Assembly: GCF_011046485.1 (NCBI RefSeq)
Contig: NZ_CP049256.1
Coordinates: forward strand, 1,488,001 to 1,552,000
Source of the DNA: Microbacterium sp. 4R-513
GTDB taxonomy: Bacteria; Actinomycetota; Actinomycetes; Actinomycetales; Microbacteriaceae
DNA: 64,000 nucleotides
Direction of reading: 5' to 3'
The position numbers and the translations under genes are program-made. Shown here in pieces: positions 40,970 through 50,971 of the stretch (within the stretch, counting starts at the first letter, position 1; every line of letters begins with the position of its first letter). Below the pieces are notes generated by a model, which was given only the letters and a program-made list of their open reading frames with translations, was not told the origin of the DNA and did no database searches.

Positions 40970-42103
40970 ATGCCCATCGCCCGGCCTGCGGCATCCGTCG
41001 CCCTCGAGGGATTCGAGCTGCGCGTGCTGCACCTGCCGCTCGTCTCACCCTTCACCACCTCGTTCGGGACCGAGACGGTGCGCGAGGTGATCGTCGTCCG
41101 CGCAATGACGGCCGACGGCGAGGGGTGGGGCGAGATCGTCACGCAGGACGCGCCCCTCTACTCGAGCGAATACACGCAGGGAGCGTGGGATGTCGCGACT
41201 CGCTTCCTCATCCCGGCGCTGCTCCGCCGCGGCACAGTGGCGCCGCACGAGGTGGCCGGCATACTCGAGCCCTTCATCGGCCATCGCATGGCCAAGGCCG
41301 GTCTCGAGCTCGCGCTGCTCGATGCGGCGCTCCGCCTGGAGGGTCGATCGCTCGGAGACCACCTCGGAGCGGTGCGCGACCGGGTGCCGAGCGGCGTGAG
41401 CGTCGGCATCCAGCGCGATCCCGCCGCCCTCGTCGAGACGGTCCGGGGCTACCTCGACGAGGGGTACGTGCGGATCAAGATCAAGATCAAGCCCGGCCGC
41501 GATGTCGACGACACGGCGGCGGTGCGCGACGCGTTCGGCGGCATCCCGCTGCAGGTCGATGCGAACTCCGCCTACACGCTGGCCGACGCCGGCACCCTCG
41601 CCGAGCTCGACCGGTTCGACCTCCTGCTCATCGAGCAGCCGCTGCAGGAGGACGACATCGTCGACCACGCGACGCTCGCGAAGCAGCTCAGAACCCCTGT
41701 GTGCCTGGACGAGTCGATCGTGTCGGCCAAGGCCGCGGCCGACGCGATCGCGCTGGGCTCGGCATCCGTCATCAACATCAAGGCCGGCCGCGTCGGCGGC
41801 TATCTCGAAGCCGTTCGCGTGCACGATCTGTGCCGGGATGCCTCGGTGCCCGTGTGGTGCGGAGGCATGCTCGAGACCGGAATCGGCCGCGCCGCCAATG
41901 CCGCCCTCGCCGCCCTTCCCGGCTTCACGCTCCCCGGAGACGTCTCGGCGTCGAGCCGCTTCTACCGGCGCGACATCGTGACCGAGCCCGCGGTGCTCGA
42001 GGACGGGCATGTGCGTGTTCCGACCGGCCCCGGGCTCGGCGTCGAGATCGACCCCGTGGCCCTCGACGAGGTCACGGTCGAGAAGGTCGTCGTCCGGTCA
42101 TGA
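40970..42103 (+). CDS. Enolase-superfamily protein, o-succinylbenzoate synthase / N-acylamino acid racemase type
   Basis: 377 aa. It has the catalytic K-x-K (RIKIKIKPG), metal ligands in VDANSAY, LIEQPL and CLDESI, and the second Lys in NIKAGRVGGY. The order and spacing match the OSBS/NSAR branch, which makes o-succinylbenzoate for menaquinone or racemises N-acyl amino acids. No other men genes are nearby, so an NSAR-type or dual role is as likely. It overlaps the downstream lipoprotein gene by 4 nt. Confidence 0.85.
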   Translation: MPIARPAASVALEGFELRVLHLPLVSPFTTSFGTETVREVIVVRAMTADGEGWGEIVTQDAPLYSSEYTQGAWDVATRFLIPALLRRGTVAPHEVAGILEPFIGHRMAKAGLELALLDAALRLEGRSLGDHLGAVRDRVPSGVSVGIQRDPAALVETVRGYLDEGYVRIKIKIKPGRDVDDTAAVRDAFGGIPLQVDANSAYTLADAGTLAELDRFDLLLIEQPLQEDDIVDHATLAKQLRTPVCLDESIVSAKAAADAIALGSASVINIKAGRVGGYLEAVRVHDLCRDASVPVWCGGMLETGIGRAANAALAALPGFTLPGDVSASSRFYRRDIVTEPAVLEDGHVRVPTGPGLGVEIDPVALDEVTVEKVVVRS

Positions 42104-43029
42104 GCCGGCGCCGTGCGCACGACCAGACGGCGGCACGCCGTCGCGGGGCGGGCCGGGTGCGGCGCGTCGCGCTCGGGTCGTGCGGAGCGCTCGCGCTGAC
42201 CCTGGCCCTCGCCGCCTGCACGACCGCGGGCGGCACAGGAGCGACGGATGCCTCGCCCACGGCGCTGCCCGCGCACGTCACGGTCGAGCTGCGGCAGCTG
42301 CGCTCCGACGTCGCGTCGCGCTGGGCGCAGGTCATGATCACCAACGACGGCGAAACCGATCTCGTCGTGGGCCCGCTGCACGTCGATGACCCCCGGTTCG
42401 ACGGCCCGGCCGAGCGCATCAACGACCGCGAGAGCACAGTGCGAGCAGGGTCGAAGGTCGCGATCCCCGTGCAGCTTCCGGCCGTCGCCTGCCCGGCTCC
42501 CGACGAGGGGACCGGCACGGTGACCCTCGGGTGGTCGACGGACGGAGCGTCGGGCACGGCGACCGCGCCGCTGGCCGATCCGCTCTCGTTCGTGCCGCCG
42601 CTTCACGAGCGCGAGTGCCGGGCGCAGGCGCTCGCCGAGGCCGCCGATGTGACGATCTCGTCCTTCACGCCGTCGCCATCCGGACAGCCGGCCGACCTGA
42701 CCCTCACGATCGCACCGACGGGCGACGGCGCGGCGGCGATCGACGGCATCCATTCGACCAACCTCCTGACTTGGGTCGGCTACCCCAACGTCGAGCACCC
42801 GCTCGACGTCCAGGTGAAAAAGGACGACGTCGCACCCATCGAGGTCCACCTGCCGATGGTCCCGCTGCGCTGCGACCCGCACGTCGTGCAGGAGGACAAG
42901 CGGGGCACCGTCTTCAACGTCGACATCGAGCTCGACGGCGAGCCGGGTCAGATCCAGCTCGCGGCGACCGAGGAGATGCGTGGCCGCATCCTCACGTGGG
43001 TCGGTCAGTGGTGCGGATTCCCGAGCTGA
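42100..43029 (+). CDS. Lipoprotein of unknown function
   Basis: 309 aa. Arg-rich n-region, hydrophobic core and lipobox LALAAC (Cys near residue 40) mark an exported lipoprotein. The mature part has a region with TVELRQLRSDVASRWAQVMI and four Cys (AVACP, ERECRA, LRCDP, QWCG) that could form disulphides. No family recognised. It is coupled (4-nt overlap) to the enolase-superfamily gene, though a shared function is not evident. Confidence 0.75.
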   Translation: MSRRRAHDQTAARRRGAGRVRRVALGSCGALALTLALAACTTAGGTGATDASPTALPAHVTVELRQLRSDVASRWAQVMITNDGETDLVVGPLHVDDPRFDGPAERINDRESTVRAGSKVAIPVQLPAVACPAPDEGTGTVTLGWSTDGASGTATAPLADPLSFVPPLHERECRAQALAEAADVTISSFTPSPSGQPADLTLTIAPTGDGAAAIDGIHSTNLLTWVGYPNVEHPLDVQVKKDDVAPIEVHLPMVPLRCDPHVVQEDKRGTVFNVDIELDGEPGQIQLAATEEMRGRILTWVGQWCGFPS

Positions 43030-43051
43030 GGCGACGGGGAGGGGTCGGCCG

Positions 43052-43057
43052 TAGGCT
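43052..43057 (+). promoter_or_regulatory. Leaderless -10 box of the alpha-hydroxyacid oxidase gene
   Basis: TAGGCT, 6 nt before the ATG at 43064. Confidence 0.45.
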
Positions 43058-43063
43058 GACGGG

Positions 43064-44392
43064 ATGAGCAACGTCGCTCCTCTCGATCCGGCCGCGGCCC
43101 GCGGAATCTCGCGCCGGACCCAGTCCGACATCTACCGTGCGGGCATCAGCGGCACCCGCCCTCGTGTTTCCGTCGACCCGGTCGCGCTCGAGCACGCTGC
43201 GCGCAGGGCGCTGAGCGCCGAGGCGTTCGCCTACATCGCCGGCGGTGCGGGGGCGGAGCGCACGATGGCAGCCAACCGCGCCGCGTTCGAGCGCCATCAG
43301 GTGTGGCCCCGCCCGCTCCGCGACGTCTCGACGCGCGACCTCGCGACCGACTTCCTCGGCATGCGCCGGCCGACGCCGCTGCTCCTCGCGCCGCTCGGCG
43401 TGATGGAGATGGCCCACAAGGAGGCGGATCTCGCCGTGGCGCGGGCCGCGGCATCCCTCGGCGTTCCGTACACGCTCTCCAACCAGGCCTCGTTCCCCAT
43501 GGAGCAGGTCCGGGATGCCGCGCCCGACGGCGCGCGGCTGTTCCAGCTCTACTGGTCGGCCTCCGACGAGCTCAACGCATCGCTGCTGCGGCGGGCCGAG
43601 GCATCCGGCTGCCAGGCGATCGTCATCACCCTCGACACGCACCTACTGGGGTGGCGCACGCGTGACCTCGACCTGGCCTACCTGCCGTTCACGCGCGGAC
43701 TCGGCATCGCGCAGTACACGAGCGACCCGGTCTTCCAGGAGCTCGTCCGTGGGCGTGTGCGCCGAGGACGGGATGCCGCGGCGCCCGCAGCCCCGAAGGT
43801 GCGCGTGACCCCGAAGACCGTCAAGGCGGGGGTCACGATCGCTCGCAAAGGCTCGGCGCTCACCGGGGCCGGCGTGCGCGAGAGCCTGCGCTCGCCGCTG
43901 CCGCGTGCCGCTGTCGAGACCTTCCTCGACGTCTTCTCGACGCCCGCCCTGACGTGGGACGACCTCGCGAAGGCGCGCGAGTGGACGAGCCTGCCGATCA
44001 TCCTGAAGGGCATCGTGCATCCGGACGACGCGGCGCGCGCCCTCGACGCCGGAGCCGACGGCGTGTGGGTGTCGAACCACGGCGGCAGGCAGATCGACCG
44101 GTCGGTCCCGACGCTCGACGCGCTGCCGGCCGTCGTCGAGCGGGTCGGCGGCCGCGTTCCCGTCGTCTTCGACTCCGGCGTGCGCGGGGGCGCCGACGTC
44201 GCCATCGCGCTCGCGCTGGGCGCGACGGTGGTGGCCCTCGGCCGGCCCTACGCGTACGGTCTCGCGATCGCCGGGGAGGAGGGCGTGCGCGAAGTGGTGC
44301 GCAACACCCTCGCCGAGCTCGACATCACGCTCGGCCTCGCGGGCTGCACATCGATCGCCGAGCTCGGGCGTGACTCGCTCCGCGCCGTCTAA
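43064..44392 (+). CDS. FMN-dependent alpha-hydroxyacid oxidase (lactate 2-monooxygenase-like)
   Basis: 442 aa TIM barrel. It has the FMN-binding segments LLLAPLGVMEMAH and FQLYW, the catalytic His in VSNHGGRQIDRS and VVFDSGVRGGADV near the C-terminus. The insertion between about residues 215 and 270 is longer than in simple oxidases, as in L-lactate 2-monooxygenase of mycobacteria. It would oxidise L-lactate or a related 2-hydroxyacid with oxygen. Single gene with a leaderless-type start. Its stop overlaps the convergent surface-protein stop. Confidence 0.87.
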   Translation: MSNVAPLDPAAARGISRRTQSDIYRAGISGTRPRVSVDPVALEHAARRALSAEAFAYIAGGAGAERTMAANRAAFERHQVWPRPLRDVSTRDLATDFLGMRRPTPLLLAPLGVMEMAHKEADLAVARAAASLGVPYTLSNQASFPMEQVRDAAPDGARLFQLYWSASDELNASLLRRAEASGCQAIVITLDTHLLGWRTRDLDLAYLPFTRGLGIAQYTSDPVFQELVRGRVRRGRDAAAPAAPKVRVTPKTVKAGVTIARKGSALTGAGVRESLRSPLPRAAVETFLDVFSTPALTWDDLAKAREWTSLPIILKGIVHPDDAARALDAGADGVWVSNHGGRQIDRSVPTLDALPAVVERVGGRVPVVFDSGVRGGADVAIALALGATVVALGRPYAYGLAIAGEEGVREVVRNTLAELDITLGLAGCTSIAELGRDSLRAV

Positions 44393-47300
44393 GCCGTCGA
44401 TTCCTCACGGCGCCGCCGCCGCGACCAGAGGAGCAGCAGCACGCCGGTCATCGTGAGCACCACCGCCGCGAGCGGCGTGGCCGACCCTGGCCCCGTGCCG
44501 CCGGTGACCGGCAGCGTCCCGCCGCCGCCCGAGCCGCCGCCCGAGTTCGCTACCCCGATGACGGTCGCCGAGGCCGTTGACGAGGATCCGGGCGCCAGGG
44601 TGGTCGAGGTCGAGACGGTCGCGGTGTTCTGGAACTGCCCCACCTCATCGACGGTGGCCGTGACCGAGAGGGACGCTGTCGCATCGACGGGGAGGGTCCC
44701 GATGTCGCAGCGGAAGACCCCCGCGACGATCTCGCAGCCCGGAGTGTCGGTCGACCGGGGCGTCACGCCCGCGGGGAACGGATCCTCCACGACGACGTCC
44801 TCCGCGTCGGCGGGACCGGCGTTGGAGACGGTCATGGTGAAGGTGACCGCTCCACCCGCGAGGACGGATGCCGGATCCACCGTCTTGGTGATGTGCAGCT
44901 CCGCCTCGATGGGGACCGCCGTCACGACGGCCGATGCATCGTTGTTGTCGAGATCGGGGTCGAAGACATCGGGCGCTTCCCGGGGAGCGGTCGCGACATT
45001 CTCGAAGTCTCCCACGGCATCGACGGTGGCGACGATGGTCAGGGTCGCCTGTGGCGGGGGAGTCCCTCTGCCGGCCCCGGCCAGGGGAAGGTTCGCCGCC
45101 TCGAGGTTGTCGACGGTCCACGCTCCCGTAGCCGGGTCGTAGGTGCCGATGCTCGGTGCCGCCGACACGAAGGTGAGTCCGGCGGGCAGCAGATCGTTCA
45201 CGACGACGGCGCCCGAGGCATCCGGACCGTAATTCCACAGCAGGACGGTGAAGGTCACGTCGTCGCCGACGAACACGATGGGGGCGTCGACCGTCTTCTC
45301 GACGGCAATGTCCGCCGCCGGTACGAACAGCTCGGCGTCGTCGACGTTGTTGTCCAGGTTCGGGTCGGTCTGGTCCAGTCCCAGCACGACCGCGACGTTG
45401 CGGGTCCAGCCGGGCCGCTGCACTTCGATGACGACGGTCAGCGTCGCGTCGGCTCCCGCGGCGAGGTCCCCGATGGTCCATTCACGGGTGCCCTCGTCGA
45501 AGGTTCCGGCGGTGACCGAGGAGTCGATGATGACCGCCGCAGGCATGAACGGGTCGAAGGCGATGACTCCCGTCGCGTCGTTCGGGCCGTCGTTCGCCAC
45601 CACGACCGTGTACGTGACGTGGTCGCCCGGTCGCGCGATCGCCGGATCGGCGGTCTTCGTGATCGAGAGGTCCGCCACGACGGCGCCCACGACCTGCACG
45701 GATGCGCTGTTGTTCGTCGGATCGGAGTCGATCTGCGTCAGAGAGGTGAGACTGACGGTGTTCACGAACGAGATGGCCTCCGTCACCGTGGCGACGACGG
45801 TGCGGGTCGCAGTGGCTCCCGGTGCGATCGAATCGAGGGTCCAGAGCCCTGTCGCGGGGTCGTAGGCGCCATCGCCGGCGCTCGAGACGAATTCCAGGCC
45901 GTCCGGAAGCGCGTCGGTCAGCACGACATCCGTCGCCGTGGCGTTCGACGGACCGGGGATGTTCTCGGCGGTGAGGGTGAACTCGACCTGGTCGCCGAGC
46001 GGCACGGCGTCGGGTGAGGCGCCGGAGGGCACGTCGACGCTCTTGCCGACGGCGATGTCGAGCTCAGGCTCGGCCGACGTCACCGTCGCCGAGGACGAAT
46101 TGTTCGTCGGGTCGGGGTCGTCCACGACGGGCGAGCTGATGGTCGCGGTGTTGACGAGTGTTCCCGCGTTATCGATCCGCGCCGTGACGGTGGCCGTGAC
46201 GTTCTGCTGCCCGACGGCCAGCGCGCCGATATTCCAGGTCCTCGCGTCGGGTGTGATCGTGCCGACGGTCGCCGTCGCGCTCAGCACGACGACCCCCGCG
46301 GGGATGAGGTCCGTCACCACGACCTGCTGCGCGGCATCCGGCCCGAGGTTGGACGCCGCGAGCTGATACGTCACCTCCTGACCGACCTCGATCCGCTGGG
46401 GGAAGACGGCTTTCACGACCGCGAGGTCGGAGCTCGCCGGCACCACGCGCAACGTCGCCGAGTCCGCGTTGTTGCCGGGGTTGCTGTCGGGCGGGCTCGG
46501 GTTCCCGGTCAGTGCGGCGAGGTTGACATAGCTGCCGAGCGCCGATCCGATGACGGTGATGGTCCGTGTCGCTGTGTCCCCCGCCGCGAGGGCTCCGATG
46601 TCCCAGATGCCGGTGACGGGATCGTACGTGCCGTCGTCCGGGTCTCCGGGGGCGTCGGGAACGAACGTGAGTCCGGGCGGAAGCGCATCGCGGACCTCGA
46701 CGTCGGTCGCGTCCTGCGGCCCCGAATTGGTAGCCGTCAGCGTGAAGGTCGCCTGCGCGCCGAGGGGGATCTCGGGCAGATCGACGTCCTTCGTGACCGC
46801 GATGTCCATGGACGGCTGCACCGGGTTGATCGTCACGGATGCGACGTCGTTGGTCGGATCGCGGTCCGGCTGATCGGTGCGCGACCGCACCGCCGTGTTC
46901 GTGAAGGGAGTGCCGGTGTTGACGGTCGCCGTGATCGTGAGCGTCGCCGTCTGCGTCGGCGCGAGTGTGCCCACGGTCCACGCGCCGGTGAGCGGGTTGT
47001 AAGCGCCCTGCGTAACGGTCGACGACTGGTAGACGATGCTGCCCACGGGGTCGCCGTCCGGCACGAGGTCGGTGATGACGACACCTGTCGCGGTCGCCGG
47101 TCCGTTGCCCGTTGCGGTGATCGTGAACGTGACGTCGCTGCCGACGAGGGGAGCGCTGTCGTCGACGGTCTTGGCGACCCCGACGTCGGTCGCGACCGGG
47201 ATCTGAGCCTGCGCGGGTCCCGCCGTCACCCGCTGCCCGATCGGTGTCTGACCTGTTACGGACGCCGTGTTGACGAGGAACCCGGCGCTGTTGATCTGCC

Positions 47301-48918
47301 CGGCCTGGATGGCGTGCGATCCCGAGCAGGTGGTCGAGGCGCCGGGGGCGAGCTCGCCGCTGAGGCACGTGATGGCATTGGATGCCATGCGGTCGTCGCT
47401 GACGACGAAGCCGCGGAGGATGCTGCCCCCGGTGTTCGTGAGCGTGTACGAGTACGCGACCTGCTGTCCGATCGAGTACGGAGGTGGCGTCGTCACCGAC
47501 TTCGAGATGGTCATGGTCGCTACGAGCGGGACCGTCACCGTCGCCTCGGGCGACGTGACGATTCCGCCGCCCTGCGGGACGGCGGTGGCCGTCGCGATGT
47601 TGACCACCTGGCCGGCAGCGACATCCGCCGCCGTCACGATATGCGAGCCGCGGCACACGGTGGACGAGCCCGCCGCGGGAGCCGTCGTGAGGCTCGTCGC
47701 GTCGCACACGATGTTCGCCGTGGCGATCTGGTTGTCGGTGACGAACAGGCCGGTGACAGGTGCTCCGGTGTTGGTCACGGTGTACTGGTAGGGGATAGCG
47801 GTTCCGACGGTGATCACGGGCGGCAGCGCCGTGCCGGTTCGGTCCACCTGCTTCTCGAGAGCGAGGCTGGCGAGCGGAAGAATCGTCTCGATTCGCATCT
47901 GCCGGAGCAGGTGGACGTCGTTGGACCCGCCGGTCGAGGCCGAGAAGCCGAACTTGTAGGTCGACGGCGTGTTCGACGGGGCGGGGATGTCGAGCTCGGT
48001 CACCCACGGACCCGCGTCGGTGTAGCGGATCTGCACGATAACGCGCGCGACCGGAGTGGCGGGCGTCACCGGAGTGACCTGCACGTTGACGGTTCGCTTC
48101 GACGCCGCCAGCGTCGCGGCGCGCAGCGTGCCCGTGCCGCCGTTGAGCGTCGTCCCCGGCTTCGTCGGGTTCGTGATGGGCTTCGGGACCGTCGAGTCGA
48201 GCCAGCAGTAGCCCGTCAGGTTGTTGCCCGGCCCCCGGAGGGTGACGACGTTCGGTGCGAGCGCACCTGACGCCGTCGTGGGCGATTTCTGACCGACCGG
48301 GCAGTTCGCACCGCGGTTCTCTCCGTCGCCGTAGAAGTTCCCGTACGCGTCGAGCCCGACTCCCAGGTACCCGCCGTTGACTCCGGGCTCGCTGTTGCGC
48401 TGGGCGTAGCCGAGGCTGCCGCCGAGACCGCCGGTGCTCGTCAGCGAGGTCGACCCGTCGACGAGGAAGAAGCCGATGCCGTCCGCCCCGTTCCCGCCGT
48501 ACTGGTACTGCTCGAAGGTCACCGAGATGCCGCTGCTCGCGGGCACCGGACGGTTGTACAGGATGCTTCCTGCCCGGTTGCCGGCGGTGTCGGTGAGCTG
48601 GAGGAAGCCGTCCGGCGCACCGCCCATCGGCGGCACGGGCCCCGAGCGGTGCGCGACACACGAGGGGATCTGCGCCGCACCCGCCGGCGGTGTCGCGCCG
48701 GCTGCCGCACCTGTCAGGCACGCGTCGCCCTGAACGGTCCACCCCGGGTCGGCGACGGTCGCGCCCCGGAAGGTCTCGTCGACGATGACGGAGCCACCCG
48801 TCGGGGGGTCGGCCGCGGCAGGAGCGGCGATCGCGGAAAGCCCGCCCACGAGGAGCGCGGCCGAGAGGACGGCGGCGACGGCACGTCGCACGGGCGGCCG
48901 AGAGGTACGTCGACTCAT
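44389..48918 (-). CDS. LPXTG-anchored surface protein: lectin-like domain plus about nine DUF11 repeats
   Basis: About 1510 aa. Signal peptide (LSAALLVGGLSAIAAPAAADP), a legume-lectin-like domain (about residues 20-320, with GADGIGFFLVDG and SNDVHLLRQMRIE), then roughly nine DUF11-type Ig-like repeats, each starting like ISKSV or ITKTVD with a YTLTNTG strand. The C-terminus has the sortase signal LPVTGG, a hydrophobic helix and RRRRRE. It probably acts as a wall-anchored adhesin or stalk. No sortase gene is in the window. The start is uncertain: ATG at 48918 (used here), GTG at 48933, or TTG at 48969. Confidence 0.85.
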   Translation of the reverse strand: MSRRTSRPPVRRAVAAVLSAALLVGGLSAIAAPAAADPPTGGSVIVDETFRGATVADPGWTVQGDACLTGAAAGATPPAGAAQIPSCVAHRSGPVPPMGGAPDGFLQLTDTAGNRAGSILYNRPVPASSGISVTFEQYQYGGNGADGIGFFLVDGSTSLTSTGGLGGSLGYAQRNSEPGVNGGYLGVGLDAYGNFYGDGENRGANCPVGQKSPTTASGALAPNVVTLRGPGNNLTGYCWLDSTVPKPITNPTKPGTTLNGGTGTLRAATLAASKRTVNVQVTPVTPATPVARVIVQIRYTDAGPWVTELDIPAPSNTPSTYKFGFSASTGGSNDVHLLRQMRIETILPLASLALEKQVDRTGTALPPVITVGTAIPYQYTVTNTGAPVTGLFVTDNQIATANIVCDATSLTTAPAAGSSTVCRGSHIVTAADVAAGQVVNIATATAVPQGGGIVTSPEATVTVPLVATMTISKSVTTPPPYSIGQQVAYSYTLTNTGGSILRGFVVSDDRMASNAITCLSGELAPGASTTCSGSHAIQAGQINSAGFLVNTASVTGQTPIGQRVTAGPAQAQIPVATDVGVAKTVDDSAPLVGSDVTFTITATGNGPATATGVVITDLVPDGDPVGSIVYQSSTVTQGAYNPLTGAWTVGTLAPTQTATLTITATVNTGTPFTNTAVRSRTDQPDRDPTNDVASVTINPVQPSMDIAVTKDVDLPEIPLGAQATFTLTATNSGPQDATDVEVRDALPPGLTFVPDAPGDPDDGTYDPVTGIWDIGALAAGDTATRTITVIGSALGSYVNLAALTGNPSPPDSNPGNNADSATLRVVPASSDLAVVKAVFPQRIEVGQEVTYQLAASNLGPDAAQQVVVTDLIPAGVVVLSATATVGTITPDARTWNIGALAVGQQNVTATVTARIDNAGTLVNTATISSPVVDDPDPTNNSSSATVTSAEPELDIAVGKSVDVPSGASPDAVPLGDQVEFTLTAENIPGPSNATATDVVLTDALPDGLEFVSSAGDGAYDPATGLWTLDSIAPGATATRTVVATVTEAISFVNTVSLTSLTQIDSDPTNNSASVQVVGAVVADLSITKTADPAIARPGDHVTYTVVVANDGPNDATGVIAFDPFMPAAVIIDSSVTAGTFDEGTREWTIGDLAAGADATLTVVIEVQRPGWTRNVAVVLGLDQTDPNLDNNVDDAELFVPAADIAVEKTVDAPIVFVGDDVTFTVLLWNYGPDASGAVVVNDLLPAGLTFVSAAPSIGTYDPATGAWTVDNLEAANLPLAGAGRGTPPPQATLTIVATVDAVGDFENVATAPREAPDVFDPDLDNNDASAVVTAVPIEAELHITKTVDPASVLAGGAVTFTMTVSNAGPADAEDVVVEDPFPAGVTPRSTDTPGCEIVAGVFRCDIGTLPVDATASLSVTATVDEVGQFQNTATVSTSTTLAPGSSSTASATVIGVANSGGGSGGGGTLPVTGGTGPGSATPLAAVVLTMTGVLLLLWSRRRRREESTA

Positions 48919-49070
48919 CCAGCTCGTGTGCACGCGTGAACCCCCCGGTGTGCGGATGGTGTGAGTCAATCACAGGGCCGCGGGGGAGCACACCCCCGGA
49001 TTCCCGCGCCGCAGCGCGGGGCGCGGCATCCGTCGTCCCCACCCCGGTGCACGCGGAATTCCCGGCCCTT

Positions 49071-49076
49071 TATGCT
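49071..49076 (+). promoter_or_regulatory. Leaderless -10 box of the VWA lipoprotein gene
   Basis: TATGCT, 6 nt before the ATG at 49083. Confidence 0.5.
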
Positions 49077-49082
49077 TTTCCC

Positions 49083-50957
49083 ATGATGGCCGGCCCTCGG
49101 CGCACCCTCGCCGGTTCTGAACACTCGTCGCCCCACCCGCGGGCATCGCGTTCCGCGCGGCTCGCGGCGATCTCGGTGCTGACGATCGCATCGATGGTCG
49201 CGCTCGCCGGATGCTTCGGCGCCGGGCCGGACGGCGGGGACGGCGACGGCGGCGACTTCGCCGACGACGGCTGCACGAACGTCGTCATCGCCACGTCGTC
49301 GGAGAAGGTCAACATGCTCGACGCGCTCGCCGACGCCTTCAAGGAGTCGCCCGAGTTCGACGGCCTCGACACGTGTGCCACGGTACGGCCCATCAACGTC
49401 TCGTCCGGCGACGCCACCCGCTATCTCACGGCGGGCGGCGATTGGCCCGACGAGAACACGCGCCGCTGGCCGACGATGTGGTCGCCCGCCTCCACGGTCT
49501 GGACCGAGCGGGTCGCCGCCGCGGCATCCCCGTCGCTCGTGGGCGAGCCCGAGTCGTTCACCCACACGCCCGTCGTCTTCGGCGTTCCCGAGACGATGGC
49601 CAAGGCGCTCGGCTGGCCCTCGGCCGAGATCGGCATCGCGGACTTCGCGAAGCTGTGCTCCGACCCCGAAGGCTGGGGAAGCGTCGGCAAGGACCTCTGG
49701 GGCTCGTTCAAGATCTCGAAGACGAACCCGAACACCTCGACGACGGGGCTGTCGACGATCCTGATGCAGTCGTACGAGGCATCCGGCAAGACCTCCGACC
49801 TGACGGCAGCCGATGTCGAAGCGGCCGCCGACTTCTCGCGGGTGTTCGAGGAGTGCGTCATCCACTACGGCGACACGACGGGCAAGGTGCTCTCGCGCCT
49901 CTACGACCAGACGCAGAACGGCACGGGGGGCTCGGGCTACGTCTCGGCGATCGCGCTCGAAGAGACCTCGCTCCTCAACTACAACCAGGGCAACCCCGAC
50001 TCGCACACCGTTCAGCCGGGCGAGAAGCTCACCCCTCCCAAAGAGAAGCTCGTCGCCGTCTATCCCAAGGGCGGATCGATGTGGTCCGACAACCCTGTGA
50101 CGGTGCTCGGCGCGCCCTGGGTCGACGACGTGCAGCGGGAAGCGGGCCTCGCGTTCGCGGCCTTCCTGCAGACCGAAGCCGCGCAGCGCATCCTCCCCGA
50201 GTACGGCTTCCGTCCGCTCGACGAGTCGGTGCCGTTCGGCGAGCTCTTCACCGAGAAGTTCGGCGTCGATCCGGCCAAGCCGACGGTGTCGCTGCCGAAG
50301 CCCGGCGTCGACGTCGTCTCCACGGCCATCGACCAGTGGACGCAGATCCGCAAGCCCTCGTCGGTGCTGGAGGTCATCGACATCTCCGGCTCGATGGACG
50401 ACCCGATCGGCGACGGCCGCTCGAAGCTCGACGGGGCGATCGAAGGGGCGCAGAAGACGCTCGGCCACTTCCGCCGCACCGACGAGGTCGGCGTCTGGGC
50501 TTTCACGACCGGGCTCGAATCCGCCGCCGGCGAGAACATCGCCGTCGTCCGCGACGTCTCGCCCCTCGCGTCGGACCTGGAGTCCCTGCAGTCCTCGATC
50601 GAAGACCTGCGCTTCTCCAACCGTCAGGGCACGCCGCTCTACGACGCGATCGCCGAGGCGTACGACGAGATGAAGCAGCGCGCCGAGCCCGGGCGCATCA
50701 ACGCCATCGTCGTGCTGTCGGACGGGCAGGACACCGACTCGTCGACATCGCTCGACTCGCTGCTCGCGAAAATCGGCAAGTCGTCCCGTGAGGGCAACGA
50801 CTCGGCGCCGGTCCGCATCTTCCCGATCGCGTACGGTGAAGGTGCCGACACGTCGGCGCTCCGGCGCATCGCCGAGGCGACCGGCGGCCAGTGGTTCGAC
50901 GCGTCGGACGCGGCGAAGATCGACCTCGTCTTCGCCTCGGTCATCAACAACTTCTAG
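49083..50957 (+). CDS. Substrate-binding plus VWA domain lipoprotein
   Basis: 624 aa. It has a signal peptide with lipobox MVALAGC, an acidic Gly-rich linker, an extracellular-solute-binding-like module (about residues 65-410) and a C-terminal von Willebrand A domain. The MIDAS motif D-I-S-G-S (VIDISGSMDD, near residue 430) is intact. It acts on the outer face of the membrane; the combination suggests metal-dependent protein binding, possibly with chaperone or assembly functions. No ABC partner is present. A second ATG directly follows the first. It precedes a small membrane protein gene by 14 nt. Confidence 0.82.
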   Translation: MMAGPRRTLAGSEHSSPHPRASRSARLAAISVLTIASMVALAGCFGAGPDGGDGDGGDFADDGCTNVVIATSSEKVNMLDALADAFKESPEFDGLDTCATVRPINVSSGDATRYLTAGGDWPDENTRRWPTMWSPASTVWTERVAAAASPSLVGEPESFTHTPVVFGVPETMAKALGWPSAEIGIADFAKLCSDPEGWGSVGKDLWGSFKISKTNPNTSTTGLSTILMQSYEASGKTSDLTAADVEAAADFSRVFEECVIHYGDTTGKVLSRLYDQTQNGTGGSGYVSAIALEETSLLNYNQGNPDSHTVQPGEKLTPPKEKLVAVYPKGGSMWSDNPVTVLGAPWVDDVQREAGLAFAAFLQTEAAQRILPEYGFRPLDESVPFGELFTEKFGVDPAKPTVSLPKPGVDVVSTAIDQWTQIRKPSSVLEVIDISGSMDDPIGDGRSKLDGAIEGAQKTLGHFRRTDEVGVWAFTTGLESAAGENIAVVRDVSPLASDLESLQSSIEDLRFSNRQGTPLYDAIAEAYDEMKQRAEPGRINAIVVLSDGQDTDSSTSLDSLLAKIGKSSREGNDSAPVRIFPIAYGEGADTSALRRIAEATGGQWFDASDAAKIDLVFASVINNF

Positions 50958-50971
50958 TCGGCGGGAGGATC

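Noticed and set aside
44389..48918. DNA tandem-repeat array suggested by the DUF11 repeats
   Set aside because: The repeats are similar only in protein; no long direct DNA repeats are visible.
46169..49042. A 957-codon minus-strand frame overlapping the DUF11 protein
   Set aside because: It is a shifted frame of the same strand with Arg/Pro-rich low-complexity translation; the DUF11 frame has clear domains.
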